Shown here: positions 1 through 13,500 of the stretch, piece after piece
Layout of the letters: every line of letters starts with the position of its first letter
How positions within the stretch are numbered: position 1 is the first letter of the stretch
Translations under genes and position numbers: made by a program
From: Anadara kagoshimensis
Taxonomy: Eukaryota; Mollusca; Bivalvia; Arcoida; Arcidae
NCBI GenBank assembly: GCA_021292105.1
Contig: CM037871.1
Span: 56,752,866 to 56,816,865, forward strand
Length of the DNA: 64,000 bases
Reading direction: 5' to 3'
The notes under the pieces: generated by a model
The model's input: the letters and a program-made list of their open reading frames with translations, nothing else
Told to the model about the DNA's origin: nothing
Databases searched by the model: none

Positions 1-689
1 GTTTCTTGCATCTGTTCAAACCAAAATAATATGTTTGCAGTCTCTTTTGATGGTTTTCACCATTTTTCATAATTATAACTTTTAATTTTACCATCATTTA
101 TGGGTCTGGACTCTTATCTATTTTAAAAAGTTGTGTAAAACCCTGATTTAATACTGCAGATGTTTTACTGAAATGAAGCCCCCTGGACAGAACCAAAACT
201 ATACTTAAATGTATATAATATTGAAGTTGATCGTGGTTTGGACATGGATTGTTTTGTTTGTTTTTGATTTTTGATAAGACAGTGATTTATGTTGGGTTAC
301 AGTTTATAGGTTAAATCCACCCCATCTCTTCCTGGTTGAGTTTTGAGTTTTATAGAGAATTATTAGAGTGTGAAGTTCTACAATGTATATACACCATGGT
401 AGGTATTTATTTCATGTCACTGCTTTACACCTTGGTCAAAGACAACATTAACATTGTTGTGGCTCCTCAACTTTAGTTGTTCTGAGTCTCTTAGTTGATA
501 CTGATGGTGGATGCAATACCTTCACCATATAAAACCAGAAATGGTAAGAATTTTTCATTCACTTTATTAACAGGTAGTATTTTTTTTTCCTTTCCAATTT
601 TTTTTCAGAACCAGAACCTACCTATTTCAATATTTAAACCCACAGTAATTTTTAGTTCAACTTCGCTATAGCCAACTTTTTAAATAAGC
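1..689. other. Intron sequence of STAP-like gene, nothing recognised
   Basis: AT-rich sequence with many stops in all frames and no convincing exon borders. It presumably belongs to an intron that follows the PH-domain exons, but that is inference. Confidence 0.4.
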
Positions 690-1369
690 AAAACATTTTT
701 TAAGTGTCTGAGCATGGCAATACCAAATGATTTTGACCATTTTCTGATAAAAAAAAACCAAACATATTTTGAAGGGACATAGTAACAGATGACCCAACTT
801 TATCATCATCTGATAAATAAGATTTAGGACAGAGTATCAAATGACCTTGACCTTCATCTGATGAATACAGTTTTATTACAGGACATTGACCTTTGTGTGA
901 TGGATATAAACTTTGAGAACACTTTACCAAATGACCTTGACTTCCATAACTTTATTTCAGGACACTTTACAAAATGACCTTGACCTTCATAACTTTACTT
1001 CAGGGCATGTTATTAAATGACCTTTGCTTTCATACCTTTACTTCAGGGCACTTTGCCAAATGACCTTGACTTTCATGTCTTTACTTCAGGGCACTTTTCC
1101 AAATGACATTGACTTTCATAACTTTACTTCAGGGCACTTAATCAAATGACCTTGACTTTCAAAACTTTATTTCAGGGTATTTTATAACATGTCCTTGACT
1201 TTCAAAACTTTACATCAGGGCACATTTCTAAATGGCATTGCCTTTCATAACCTTTCTTCAGGACACTTTACCAAATGACCTTGACCTTCATTTGATGAAC
1301 ATGAACATTACCAAATGACAATACCAAATGATCATGTTATTCATCTAATAAATCTAAATTATATTTCAG
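690..1369 (+). repeat. 43-base tandem array ending at a real splice acceptor
   Basis: Units of exactly 43 bases between about 918 and 1304, with degenerate copies out to 690 and up to the exon. Each reads CTTCAGGGCACTTT, then CCAAATGACCTTGACTTTC. CAG trinucleotides fall at 960, 1003, 1046, 1089, 1132, 1175, 1218 and 1261; the true exon starts after CAG at 1369 and its first 30 bases are a diverged unit. Confidence 0.85.
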
Positions 1370-1597
1370 GGCACGGTTCCAAATGACCTTGACCTTCTAC
1401 CAGATCAGGTATCACAGATCCAGTCCGATATTGACTATTTTCGTAATCGTCCTAAATCAAATCCATCTGTCAGATCTGGAAATGCCAGAAACAGGATGTC
1501 AGCCGCTGACAGCGGAATTAATGTCGACGGTGCCAGCATGACAACTAGGTCAAGTGGTAAAACTTTAGGAGGTGGTAGTGATGGCGGACCAACTACG
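1370..1597 (+). CDS. STAP-like gene, exon 1 in window (linker before SH2)
   Basis: Acceptor ATATTTCAG then 76 in-frame codons to donor ACG/GTAATA (phase 0 at both ends). Starts GTVPNDLDLLPDQVSQ, a linker motif resembling the stretch after the PH domain in STAP adaptors, then turns into Ser/Gly-rich sequence. The first 30 bases are homologous to the 43-base tandem repeat just upstream. Confidence 0.75.
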
Positions 1598-4500
1598 GTA
1601 ATAAATTTATATGATATATACATGTATTTATATAAGCTTTTTATGTTAGTTTTTTATCATTGTATCCTGATCAAAGACCATGAAATAAAACAAACTGTCG
1701 TTATAGATACACATATAATTACAATAATTACAATTACAATAATTTTTCACTGTATAGCTGATAAATGTGTCAGCGCACGGGAAAATGGGGCTTATCACAT
1801 TTTTTATCGAATTTCGTTTTTTGTCAAAAATTGAAAGAACGGGTGCTAAAAAATATGAAACACTGAAAATAAGTGGTTAAAATGATCAAAATTTGCAAAT
1901 TTGGGCCGATTTGAAACCACTTCTGTTAAATTTGTAATGACGTTTTCAGTCGTGTAATGACGTTATCAATAATATGAATGACGTTTACGTTTCAAAAAGC
2001 TTTGTAAAAATAACTTCGAACTTCTGTTTACACAGTAAACGGTACAGTCAGTAAACTTCGGACATTGGACCGCGTGATTGAAACACGGATGTATTATCTT
2101 TGTATTATATGTAATGACTGTTTTTATATCTACATTACTTTAACACAGTATGCTGATTGATAACTGTTCTATAAAAAGTTTTATTCTCTATTCCTCTGTG
2201 TCGTATCGAGGACATGTTGTATCCTGGTGTTCGGCACTAACATACTTTTGAACATTATCAAAGAGATAACGGCGCCTTTCTAAACTCTGTCCCGCGGGTA
2301 ACATAATATCTGGACGTTCGCGAGAGACCACTGTATTTCCTTTCAGTATCGACAAAGAAACTTCGTCAGACTCGTTGTTCTTTTTCACAAACACAACGCC
2401 CGGAAAATCGTGATGGAATCTAAATTGCTGGTATTTTTGAATTCCTGGAACAGGCTTGAAATTAAGTTCAAGAAACGCTTTTCAATTTCGCCAAACCCAT
2501 TCGTCTTCTTCATGAAACAGAACAGCGGAATTAGAGACTGCCGAGTTGTTAACCACATTTGCCAAGTCGCCAATACAATTACAATCAGATCTCTTATATT
2601 TCCTCTTAATATGAGCGAAACCGGCATCTATGACGCATCTGCAATGCCATGGAACCTGCATCATAAACTTTATCTCCTTGTTCAATCCCATCATAACACG
2701 CCATACAAAATATCCAACAAGGAATCTGTTCTTGTTCTGACCTGTGTGTAAATAAATAAAGGTAACGTTAGTTATTCAACATATTGATGCAAAATTTCAC
2801 AATTATCTTTATTTTTTTGTTCTTATTCATTACAGTACAGGCCTGTGGAAAGTTTAACACTTTAGTGCTGATTATTATGGACCGAATCGACAGCTCGTGT
2901 CGGTTCCTCGGCAGTTTTCAGCTGTTCGGCTTCTCGGTACTTTTTCGACCGCCCGGCCCCTCGTTATTTTCTTAGTCACTTGACCTCTCGTTATCAAGAA
3001 AACATAAGTTCAGTAAAATGCCTGCAGTCAATATATATCGCCAAATTTTGGAGAAGTCAAAGTGATATTACTGTGACAATTAGCAGAAAGAGGATAATAT
3101 TCATATATCAACGGGTATCTGATGATGACGGGGGATATAAACAGATTAAGAGACGTTTGTTGACTCAAGCAAAATAACTGGGATTACAGTAGTCCAATTA
3201 TTTGTTTTTAAAATCCCGCTCCATAATGGAATATAAGAATTAGAAATTATGAAAACCATCACGTAAATCTATTCCATGCACCGTCCATATATTCATTTTT
3301 TAAATTAGGATTTAAAGTCCTTTTTATACCAAATGATATTATTATTATTATTATTTTATAATTCATCCCTGTCAGATATAAATTGCTTGACCACTCGTTA
3401 CCTGGTGGCCGAGGCTCGGCTACCGAGAGGCCGAGTGAGCTGCCGAGCTATACACAGTTCAAAGAGTCCAGGGACCGAATGAGTTGCTGAGACTCAGCTG
3501 CCGAGCAGCTCAGCTGTAAGTAGCTCCAGTTGCCGGGAGATGGACAACTTTTCGGCCACTAGATGTCCACAGCTCCGCCCCTCGGCTAACTATCGTCAGC
3601 TCAGTGTTAAATTATTGACAGGCCTGTACTGATATTATTATCATTATTAGCTCACCTGACCGAAGGTCATGTGAGCTTATGGCATAGCGCAGCGTGTGTG
3701 TGTGCGTGTGTGCGTCGTTAACACCTATTTTCGACTTCTCCTCTGAAACTACTGGACAGTTTTTAATGAAACTTTGTCAGAAGTATATATGGGCCGGTGC
3801 AATTCAGATTTGTTCGTGGCGTTGCTATGGCTACCATAACTAGGTCAAGGTGACCTAGGGGTGCAAAAATCTTAAAAAATCTTCTTCTCCGAAACCAATG
3901 ATTGGAGAAAAAATCTGATGTGATATTTGGCTTCTCTAGGGTCTTAAGCCTATAGTTTGTTCATTTTGTGAAATTCGGATAAAAAATAGGTTACGCGTTT
4001 TTGCGTTTAATTTTGAAAAAATCGTAAAATAGCTTCAAACTGTTATAACTTGACTATTTGACCAGATAATGACATGGGGTTTTCAGTTTTGACATCTTCT
4101 TGTTAGTATCTTCAAAATGAGGTCAAGGTCGATTGTGAAGGTCGTGACCTAATTTTTTAACCTCTGATTATAATTATTATCTCGAAAACTATAAACTATA
4201 AACTTTTTGTATAGGTCAAGGTCACAGATGTGAAACAATACTGAAATGGTTAATTATCTCGAAAACTATAAACTTTTTGTATAGGCATGTATATTAGAAT
4301 GTTGTTGGTATTAATACAATGATCATTTTGATGTATAGAAAAAGGTCATGGGTTCAAAGGTCAAGGTCACAGATGCGAAACAATACCGAAATGGTTAATT
4401 ATCTAAAAAACTATAAACATTTTGTATAGGCATGTATATTAGAATGTTGTAGGTATTGATACAACAATCATTTTGATGTATAGAAAAAGGTCATGGGTTC

Positions 4501-7500
4501 AAAGGTCAAGGTCACAGATGTGAAACAATACTGAAATGGTTAATTATCTCGAAAACTATAAACTTTTTGTATAGGCATGTATATTAGAATGTTGTAGGTA
4601 TTGATACACCGATCATTTTGATGTATAGAAAAAGGTCATGGGTTCAAAGGTCAAGGTCACATATGTGAAACAATACTGAAATGGTTAATTATCTCGAAAA
4701 CTATAAACTTTTTGTATAGGCATGTATATTAGAATGTTGTAGGTATTGATACAACAATCATTTTGATGTCTAGAAAAAGGTCATGGGTTCAAAGGTCAAG
4801 GTCACAGATGTGAAACAATACCGAAATGGTTAATTATCTCAAAAACTATAAACATTTTGTATAGGCATATATATTAGAATGTTGTAGGTATCGATGCAAC
4901 GATCATTTTGATGTATAGAAAAAGGTCATGGGTTCAAAGGTCAAGGTCACAGATGCGAAACAAAACCAAAATGGTTAATTATCTCGAAAACTAAACATTT
5001 TGTATAGGCTTGTATATTAGAATGTTGTAGGTATCGATACAACGATCATTTTGATGTATAGGAAAAGGTCATGGGTTCAAAGGTCAAGGTCACAGATGCG
5101 AAACAATACCAAAATGGTTGATTATCTCAAAAACTATAAACTTTTTGTATAGGCATATATATTAGAATGTTGTAGGTATTGATACAACGATCATTTTGAT
5201 GTATAGAAAAAGGTCATGGGTTCAAGGGTCAAGGTCACAGATGCAAAACAATACCGAAATGGTTAATTATCTCGAAAACTATAAACTTTTTGTATAGGCT
5301 TGTATATTAGAATGTTGTAGGTATCGATACAACGATCATTTTGATGTATAGAAAAAGGTCATGGGTTCAAAGGTCAAGGTCACATATGTGAAACAATACC
5401 AAAGTGGTTAATTATCTCGAAAACTATAAACTTTTTGTATAGGCATGTATATTAAAATGTAGGTATTGATACAATGGTTATTATGATGTAAAGAAAAAAG
5501 TCATTGGGGTTTAGTATTTATGTGTTCTTTAAATCTATCAGCTAGCCATTAGTTATCAGGTGAGCGTATCAGGCCAATGGGCCTCTTGTTATTACTATTA
5601 TTATCAGTGTTTTATTGAGGTTCGAATACTGATATTGTTATACGGATAATACTTTTTGTAGAGACATGCATTTCATTGTATACTAGTATTTACGGAAAAG
5701 AGGTCAAGTGGTTCAATGCACACACTTACGAACCACCACGTCTCTCACCACCTAGGTTCAAATCCCACTCAAAACAGATCTGGAAAATTTGCTAGTTTGC
5801 TTGTCGAAGGTCGATTGTTTTCCCCTGGCTGTTTTCCCCGACATAAAACATTTCTCCTCTCTACTCTAGTGGTGCTATTTGGTCATCCATCAGATATTAA
5901 ATAAACCAAGCCTACATCTCTACAAATCCAAGTCGATTAACCTGGTTTATCGCAAACATTCATTCAAAACAATTCTTATACTTGATGCCAAGCCTCTTGT
6001 GTCCCATATACACCACCACGCTAATGTTCGGGTATAGATATGGAGAGAGAGAGAGAGAGATTTAAAAAATAACGCAGTCACGCTTACCTGAACAATTGTC
6101 GGCGTGAAAACTGGCAACATTTTCACCATAGGCAAATTTGTTTAGATTGAAATCCAGCATACTGATGACAGCATTAGGACCATGCGTCTCGCGTCCATCC
6201 TGTCCAATAGTCTGATGTTCGTCAATTAAAAAATTTCTTTGTATAGGTATACCATCTGTTCTGATGCCAAAAATCTGAACTTTACGTAAAATTAAAAAGT
6301 ACAAAGGTCCCATTTGCTTGACATAGTGTGGTAGACAAACATTCTGAGCAAAATCAAACGTATAGTGAACGTCTATGTCTCTGGATAATGGTTCTTCTGG
6401 TCCAATGTTATCAGCTAGTCCTTGCATATTTGCCTTTGCTTGTTCAATACAGTTTTTGTACACCTCGCGTTCCATGCGTACAGTAGTGATATGATCTGTC
6501 ATCTCTAGACTTGCCTGTAATTTGTCTTCTTCTGACCTTGCACACACATCTGCTTCTGGTTTGGCTATCTGGATATGTGGACAACACTGCTTCCAAATAC
6601 TCTCAAAAGATCGTATTTTTACAAAGCGTACATTCAAATCGGAGCAAACACTTTCATAACGAGCATGTATTTCTCTTTGTAATGTTGATGCTGGCAAGAA
6701 TACGAGCGGCATGCCATCTTTGCCCCTCGGGGCTGCAGGCTGTGGAAGACCCTCATCATCTGCAGTGCTGACAATAAATCGAACAACTCGCTCAACATCT
6801 GGGAACAATAGTGCATGACTTGGTTTTTTACCTTTGTTTCCATGAACGCGTGAAACAGGACCATTCTGATGATAATTTTTAACCAGCGCTTCAAATGTCC
6901 GCTTTCCAATGTCAAAAATTGTTAAAAATGATGTGCGGCAAATAGTAATTCCTTTAAATGAGTATGACAGTCTAACACGTTTACGGTCACCATATCTAGA
7001 GCGTTTAGAGTCTTTGCAAATTTGGTTGAAAGCTCCCATAACATATAATTCTTTTTCATCTTTATCCATTTCCCGTAGTGTGTAAACATGTTGTACGATT
7101 TCTTCTTGTTGGAATCTGGACAGACAATCTAGTTTACAGCCACAGCCATCCCTACAGTTCTGTAAAACATCGCTATCCAGCGTGTTTCTAGCATCATCTG
7201 TTTGCTCTGTTTGCTCCACTGTGTTTTCACTTTCATTAGATTCACTAAGGTAACTCTCTATCCTTCTATGAACTTCGGTACTGTCTAACTCTATATCTTG
7301 ATCTTCCTGATTACTATCTGATGTGTCCTGTTGTCTTTCAAACTGCGGGAAATAATCTTCATACAGTCTATTAATTTCCTACAACAGAGTCAAACAGAAT
7401 GTATATTAAAAAAAAAACTTTTTAAAAATGAAAAACTGTCTTTGACAAAATCCAAAGAATCAAACCAACGATGAATCAAGATAATGCGAACATTGCTTTA

Positions 7501-10500
7501 AAAAAAAACTGTACTTCGTGTGGGCACTCTCGGGATGATCATGTAACATGCCAAATACATGGTCGAGGTGATGTACAAGCATCGTTACTTTTTTATCATT
7601 AATGGTTGTTATAATAAATAAAAAAGGTAATTATTAGAAGAAAATAAATAAATAAAAAAAAAAAAATAAATAAAATAATAATATATAATAATAATAATAG
7701 AAATAAAAAAAAATAAAGTTAGGATTCTGAGATTCGAACTCTTGTCAGCACGATTTGGAGACTAACAACATACCACGGCGCCAACTTGTTTGTTACTTTG
7801 TTATGGTTTAATAATATACCTATTTTTAAATTATAAAAAAACATGGGACGTAACTCCCACAATGTTGTAGACTTTTCTCGTCTGACAAGGGGTATTATTT
7901 ATGGCCCGGGTGGTTGAGTATTGAGTCTAAGATTCATTATTTTTTAAATGAAGCATGGAAAAGAGATTCGTTGCAATATATGTTTTTTTTAAACAGGTTT
8001 ACATTAATTAGTAGCACTGTTGTCCTTATGGTGACTCCTGTCTTGTTCGTTAGAACTGACAGGGGCACACTGTACAGTCTGAATCTGTAAACCCTTTGTT
8101 ACTGTACATTTAAGCTTTTAAACTTTTTCTTTAAGCGTTTCAACTTTTTAAAACAACAAAACGAGTCAATCATATTAGACTGACACATTGTCAAACGATA
8201 CCATGTCTGTGATGAACCGATCATGCACACTGCACTGTCTGCAGCTCGGTGAATTTGTACTTGTTAAATAAATGATTAAATAATAATAATGATAATAATA
8301 ATAAATAATGAAAAACTTACCTCTAACTCGTCCATTGTATGAATAAACAGCAACAACAACAAAATCTCGTAGTCTATCTACACACAAGTTCAGTATATCT
8401 TTAAAATCTTGCAGCCGGCAACAACATGTAAACAAATTTACGGCGGGAGCAGTACGTCACTTTCTATGTTGATTACGCCACAATCGTGACGATTGCGATA
8501 AGCCCCTTTTTCTCATGCGCTGACACAAATATGATTTAAAATAAATAGTTTGAAGAAAGTGACATTAACTGGAATTTACTTCGGAATAAGTTCAAAATAA
8601 TATATACATACATAGATATTTATATTCAAACACAAACATACTGGTACATGTTAAAATCACAATCCTAAAACCAAAGTATGAACTTTGAAAACTGACAAAA
8701 CTTTAACTTTCACTAGGGAAGTGAGGTCAGGTGCCCCAGAAGGACAAGCACCACAAGCACCTCCTGTTTAGCTAGTTCCACCCATGTGTGAAATCAAAAT
8801 TGAGAATGAAAAGAACATTGAACTATGGGGCATCAAATATATCCAGAATACTTATATATACATCAAACTTATCAACAATATTGTGATGTTGCCGATAATA
8901 AAAACTTTCTTAAAACTAAATCAAAATTAAAAATTGATTAAGTTCTTCATGAATATTATGATATTTGATAGCTCATGAGTATTATGATATTTGATACCTC
9001 GTGAACATTTATATTTAATACCTCTTGAATATTTGTCATATTTGATAGCTCATGAATATTTGTGATATTTGTACCTCATGAATAGTTATGATATTTGATA
9101 CCTTATGCATATTTATAAAATTTGGTACCTCATGAATATTTATGATATTTGTACCTCATGAATAGTTGTGATATTTGATACCTTATGAATATTTATAATA
9201 TTTGGTACCTCATGAATATTTGATACCTCATGAATATTTATGATATTTGGTACCTCATGAATATGTATGATATTTTGATAGCTCATGAATATTTATGATA
9301 TTTTGATAGCTCATGAATATTACAATTTTATGACTTATGTTCCTGTTTTATGTTACAGAGGCACAAGTTTACCAATGACCATAACTATGTTAGTGATCAA
9401 ACTCCAAGGTATTAACTATTTTCTATTTACATTTAACATCATTTATTTACCACCATTTGTTCTTTAAGACTTTGACCTTGTAAAGGAGCGGAGTGGCATA
9501 ATGACATTTTATGCTCCATTCAGAATTCCTAATCTTGTATCAGTATGGCCAGTTTTGGGATGTCGGAGGAAACTGGAGTGCCTAGAAAAAAAACTGACAA
9601 ACGTTCTCACATAAGGATTTGCCAAACTGGGATTTAAACATAGACATTGAGACACTGCGATGGAATAAACTGGTATATAAGAGCACCTGGCCCCAGTTTC
9701 ACAATCATTCCTTAGCTGAGATTTTCCCTAACTTAGATCTGACAAATCTCATACCTTAATAATTTTGTTAATTATTAGGATATTCAGGAATTTAAGGTCT
9801 CATTTTAAAGATCTCTTCGAGCTTAAAATATTTGTGTTTAGTTTTGTCAAAAATATTTCTTCATATTTTTAGAAAACATTGTCATATTTTGCTAAACTTA
9901 AGTTAAGGAAAATCTTAGTTAAGGAACGATTGTATAACCGGGCCCCAAGGTGTTACAAAGGGGTTTGTCAATAAATCAAGAGGACCTTATAAAGAAATAC
10001 GTGAAATGATTAGATTTTTAAACTTCAAAATAATTTAGCAATAAGCAACTTTTTACTCTACATATAAATATTCCCTGTTACAAACAAATTATATCTCCTA
10101 ATTTGTGTTACCTTGATAAGATGCAGTATTCATTCAAGAAATGAATCAAGTTGGGCCAAAGCTCTCCTATCAGACAATCTGGTTTTTCAAAATTTGTTTT
10201 ATGAACATCAAACATATAGCACAATTATGTGACATAGAATGAACACTGAAGGTGATTTCAATAAAACAGATATTAATTTTAAGTGTTTTACATATTTGCA
10301 GCTGGTTTTTTGAGAATTGTTCTCGACAACAAGCAGAGACAATTTTAACCATTGGTAAAGAATTTGGTAATACTTTGATGAGAATGAGTTCTACACACAA
10401 AGATCATGGGAGTTATGTCATATCTAAAATGTTTGAAAAAGAAAACAGGTACGCAGTATGTAATACCTCATCTTAACCGGTCTTTAGACTTGTATTAATA

Positions 10501-13500
10501 CTATAGGGTTATTAAACTGATATTATACAATTATAGCATTTCAGTGAGTGCGATATGATGTTTTATCGGCAAAGCAAAGCAATATTGGCCGAGGCCGTAG
10601 GCCGAGGTCAATATTACTTTTCTTTGCCGATAAAACATCATGTTGCATTCACTGAAATGCTATAATTGTTTTATTACATGTAAACTATGTTAAAATGAGA
10701 AGACAGGTGTTATATTTTACTAATAAATATATTTTGCCTTTTATGTTCCTACACTGGCCGCCATCACGGTACCAGAGCAGCGCCACGGCAACTAATGACG
10801 TACTAGTGTCTGTGACGTCATTAATGGTGCAATTCATTCTTTTTGCGTTCAATTAAAGTTTCAAACGATGAAATTGATTGGCTTAGTGCAATATGGTGTT
10901 TTATCATGTTCCAGAGTGCAATATGATGTAAAACGGCTTTGCGCGTGCAAGTAGTTTAACCAATCCAAACAAAGGTCACAGAGTAAAATCATATCATAAT
11001 GTAATAATGGGAATTATTGTCCTGAGTTGACTGGACATTTGCATGAGCTTGTTTAATTATATAGCAACATGAATTTCATTTATTTACCGCTACTATTTCA
11101 TCTAAAATATGATTTTGTCTCACAATACATAAATATTGATATAAGAATTACAACACAGCAATGGTGTCTTTAGTCATGTTACAACAAAGGACAGTGTCAT
11201 GTGACAACACATATGCAATATGAAAAAATTAATTTGAGAAACCTCAGACTGGAAACAAAGTTAGCGTGCAAATATCAATTCATATTGAACACTAAAACCT
11301 CAGGATTTATGGTTTAATTTCTATGTGAAACAAAATATTGCCATATACATATAATTAAGTGTAATCTTCTTTCTGTGAAATGTAGAAGTTTTTTAAAATT
11401 CATAATGAGATCCATACCGTCAATCCTGTCTAAAAAGGCTACCTAAGGGAACCAGTAAAGTGACCTTTAGAAGCAAGTTCAAATAACATGAATAAATAGC
11501 AATTTGAATATTTACTGACTTTTAAAAGTAAATGTTCTTATATAGAGGTGGCTAGATTAGTTTGACTGTATTTGCATGTGTGTCAGCTTATAAATAATTT
11601 TAGATGAAGTCAAGTAAAGTTTAAAGTATTTATACTTCCATTGCCTGACATTTATGGTAATCAGAATAATCTGAAGTCTTGATAGAAGAAAAAGTGCACA
11701 TCTGAAGAAGGTCACAATATTGAAAATTTATTGGGAACAGTGTGATAATTCCATCTAGATATCCATATTTAATTAATTGAATTCTATTTAAATTATTCAT
11801 CTTTTAAAAATTGTTATTGTTGTTTTCATTGACTTTTTACAGATTTGAACACTTTGAGGTGTTACGAGTTGCTAATGGTTACAAGATTAACGTTGAAAAT
11901 CAGGTATAAAATGTTTTCTGTACTATATATATAGCTAGTTGTAGCTTTTTAAGAGTATTTCTGTTCATTACTGTAAAAGGGGGAAATTTTCTTGTTGGTA
12001 AAATTTTTGCCTATTTTGCGCTAAAGAAATTAACACGAACATTTTACCCACCGTAAATGTCTACCATACAGGTTAATAGAAAATACATCCACTATTATTG
12101 GTTACATGAAATTACCCAATGCAAAAATGCCAGATTTCAGAAATCACTAAATTTTTACCCTGTGAAAATAATCCCCTTTACAGTATTTCAATTTCATGCT
12201 GGAACTTCTGCATTTAGCCATTTAGCTCATATATTATTTTTGGCAAGACCTTTTTATTCTTATGACCTTAAAATTTATCTGGTGACCTTGAACTTTATCT
12301 GGTGACCTTGAGCTTTATCTGGTGACTTTGAATTTGAATCTAAGGTACGTACCATATATGGGTACTAGGGGCATAGTGTTGTGTATTAAGGTTGCCTGCA
12401 TAAGTGCAGAAGTCTTTCATATCCTCGGTGTCAGCATTGCCAACCAATTTATTTTTTGAAGTGGTTATTGCCCTGACAAATGTGTTTTACCACATATTTT
12501 TATGCCCGTATTTTATAATATACATGTACACAGGCTTTATAATTATAGTGATAATTAAAATACAAATAAAAGATTTGTCATATTTGGGTCAAATAATAGA
12601 TTATTTGATCAAAAACGTAAATATGTTTTTAGATCCGCCGTTTTCTTTTGCCATATGGTCGGAACGTTTTTGCAGTTGAACACGATTTAAGATCGATCAT
12701 CCATCATTTAGACATCACTTTTTTGGGCAGAATATCAATAACATTTTGATTTAATTCTAATTTATATTATTTAATCCTGTTCAATCAATGTATGTTAGGG
12801 TACATACGGTTATACAGGTATGAAAAATATGTGGTAATAACATCGACCTTTATTTTTTTATAGGTTAGATGTACAGTTGAACTACCGGTACCTTGACTTT
12901 ACTAACAGGACCTGTCTGTTATCTGTGTAATTATCCCCATCCTTTCGAAAAAAAGAAGGACATATTACATTTGATCTTTCATCCATCCCTTCATCATGAC
13001 ACTTCTTCTCTGAAGTAACCCTTCAAAACTATGAAGCAATAATTATGTTGTAAAACTTAGTGCAAAGCATCAACATTGCATATCCTAACCTGAGTTGATC
13101 TGCTTATTTTCATGGAAGTTATGGCCCTTTGAACATAAGTGCAAATCACGAAAACTACCTACATGCAGGGTTATCCTAATTCACTGAATTTTCTTGTTAT
13201 GATTAATGCTTCACTTTTTTAGCACCATGCGATGAGTAATCTAACAGAAGTGATGATTTTCTTTGTAAAGACGGCTGGTAAACACGACACTTTTCCAATG
13301 AAATCTAACAGATTATCAGATTATGGATTGAAAGAGGAGCCAGATTATGCTACAAAATTTTATAACAGTTAGTTTTTATAGTTTTTCTTTAATTTTGAAG
13401 TATTATGTAATTTCTTAAAACTTTGGTGTGTAAACTTCTCTGCTGAAACTACTAACTTACCTGGTGCCCGGTATTAAAAAGACAGAGTATCAACTAGTTC

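Larger units (their letters stand above)
2188..8335 (-). pseudogene. Transposase-like protein (DFAQN/HADNC family), three exons, one premature stop
   Basis: Exons 8335-8321 (ATGGACGAGTTAGAG, then GTAAGT), 7378-6088 and 2741-2188 join in phase to 620 codons. Visible blocks: a Cys cluster (CRDGCGCKLDC, residues 80-90); a helix-turn-helix-like stretch near 150-190; then a probable RNase-H-like catalytic core with DFAQN (Asp347), HADNCSGQNKN (Asp432) and CVIDAGFAHIKRKYKR (Asp474), plausibly an acidic triad. I recognise it as the transposon-borne family whose core is catalogued, I believe, as DUF7869; the name is from memory. The TCA-G/GT junction rebuilds the conserved Gly of NCSGQNKN across the 3.3 kb intron, strong support for the model. 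At 2484-2482 TGA replaces what homologues lead me to expect to be Trp (VWRN-stop-KAFLEL), removing 97 residues. The element may therefore be a dead copy, unless the C-terminal part is dispensable. Confidence 0.8.
1767..8526 (-). mobile_element. Full-length DNA transposon with 33-base inverted ends, antisense in host intron
   Basis: The left end (1767-1799) starts GTGTCAGCGCACGGGAAAAT and continues GGGGCTTATCACA; the right end (8494-8526) is its reverse complement at 29 of 33 positions. Both ends are flanked by AAAT (1763-1766 and 8527-8530), a candidate 4-base target duplication. Between them, on the minus strand, lies a three-exon transposase-like gene. Its second intron contains a further inverted-repeat element, a long dispersed repeat with a 145-base array, and a SINE-like piece, so the original element was shorter. 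Superfamily is not assigned: several superfamilies, for example Ginger and Sola, make 4-base duplications. Confidence 0.8.

Noticed and set aside
2410-2751. A 113-codon plus-strand frame opposite the last transposase exon
   Set aside because: Antisense shadow; the minus strand explains this stretch with conserved motifs and splice phase.
4190-5490. 145-base tandem units considered as a CRISPR-like or tRNA array
   Set aside because: Units are contiguous with no spacers, in a eukaryotic intron, and have no tRNA boxes.
6511-6915. Frames on both strands overlapping the transposase main exon
   Set aside because: Shadow frames of the long minus-strand exon, without family motifs.
1767-8526. Possibility that the transposase-like gene is a domesticated host gene
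   Set aside because: Intact terminal inverted repeats, a candidate target duplication and a premature stop favour a transposon copy.
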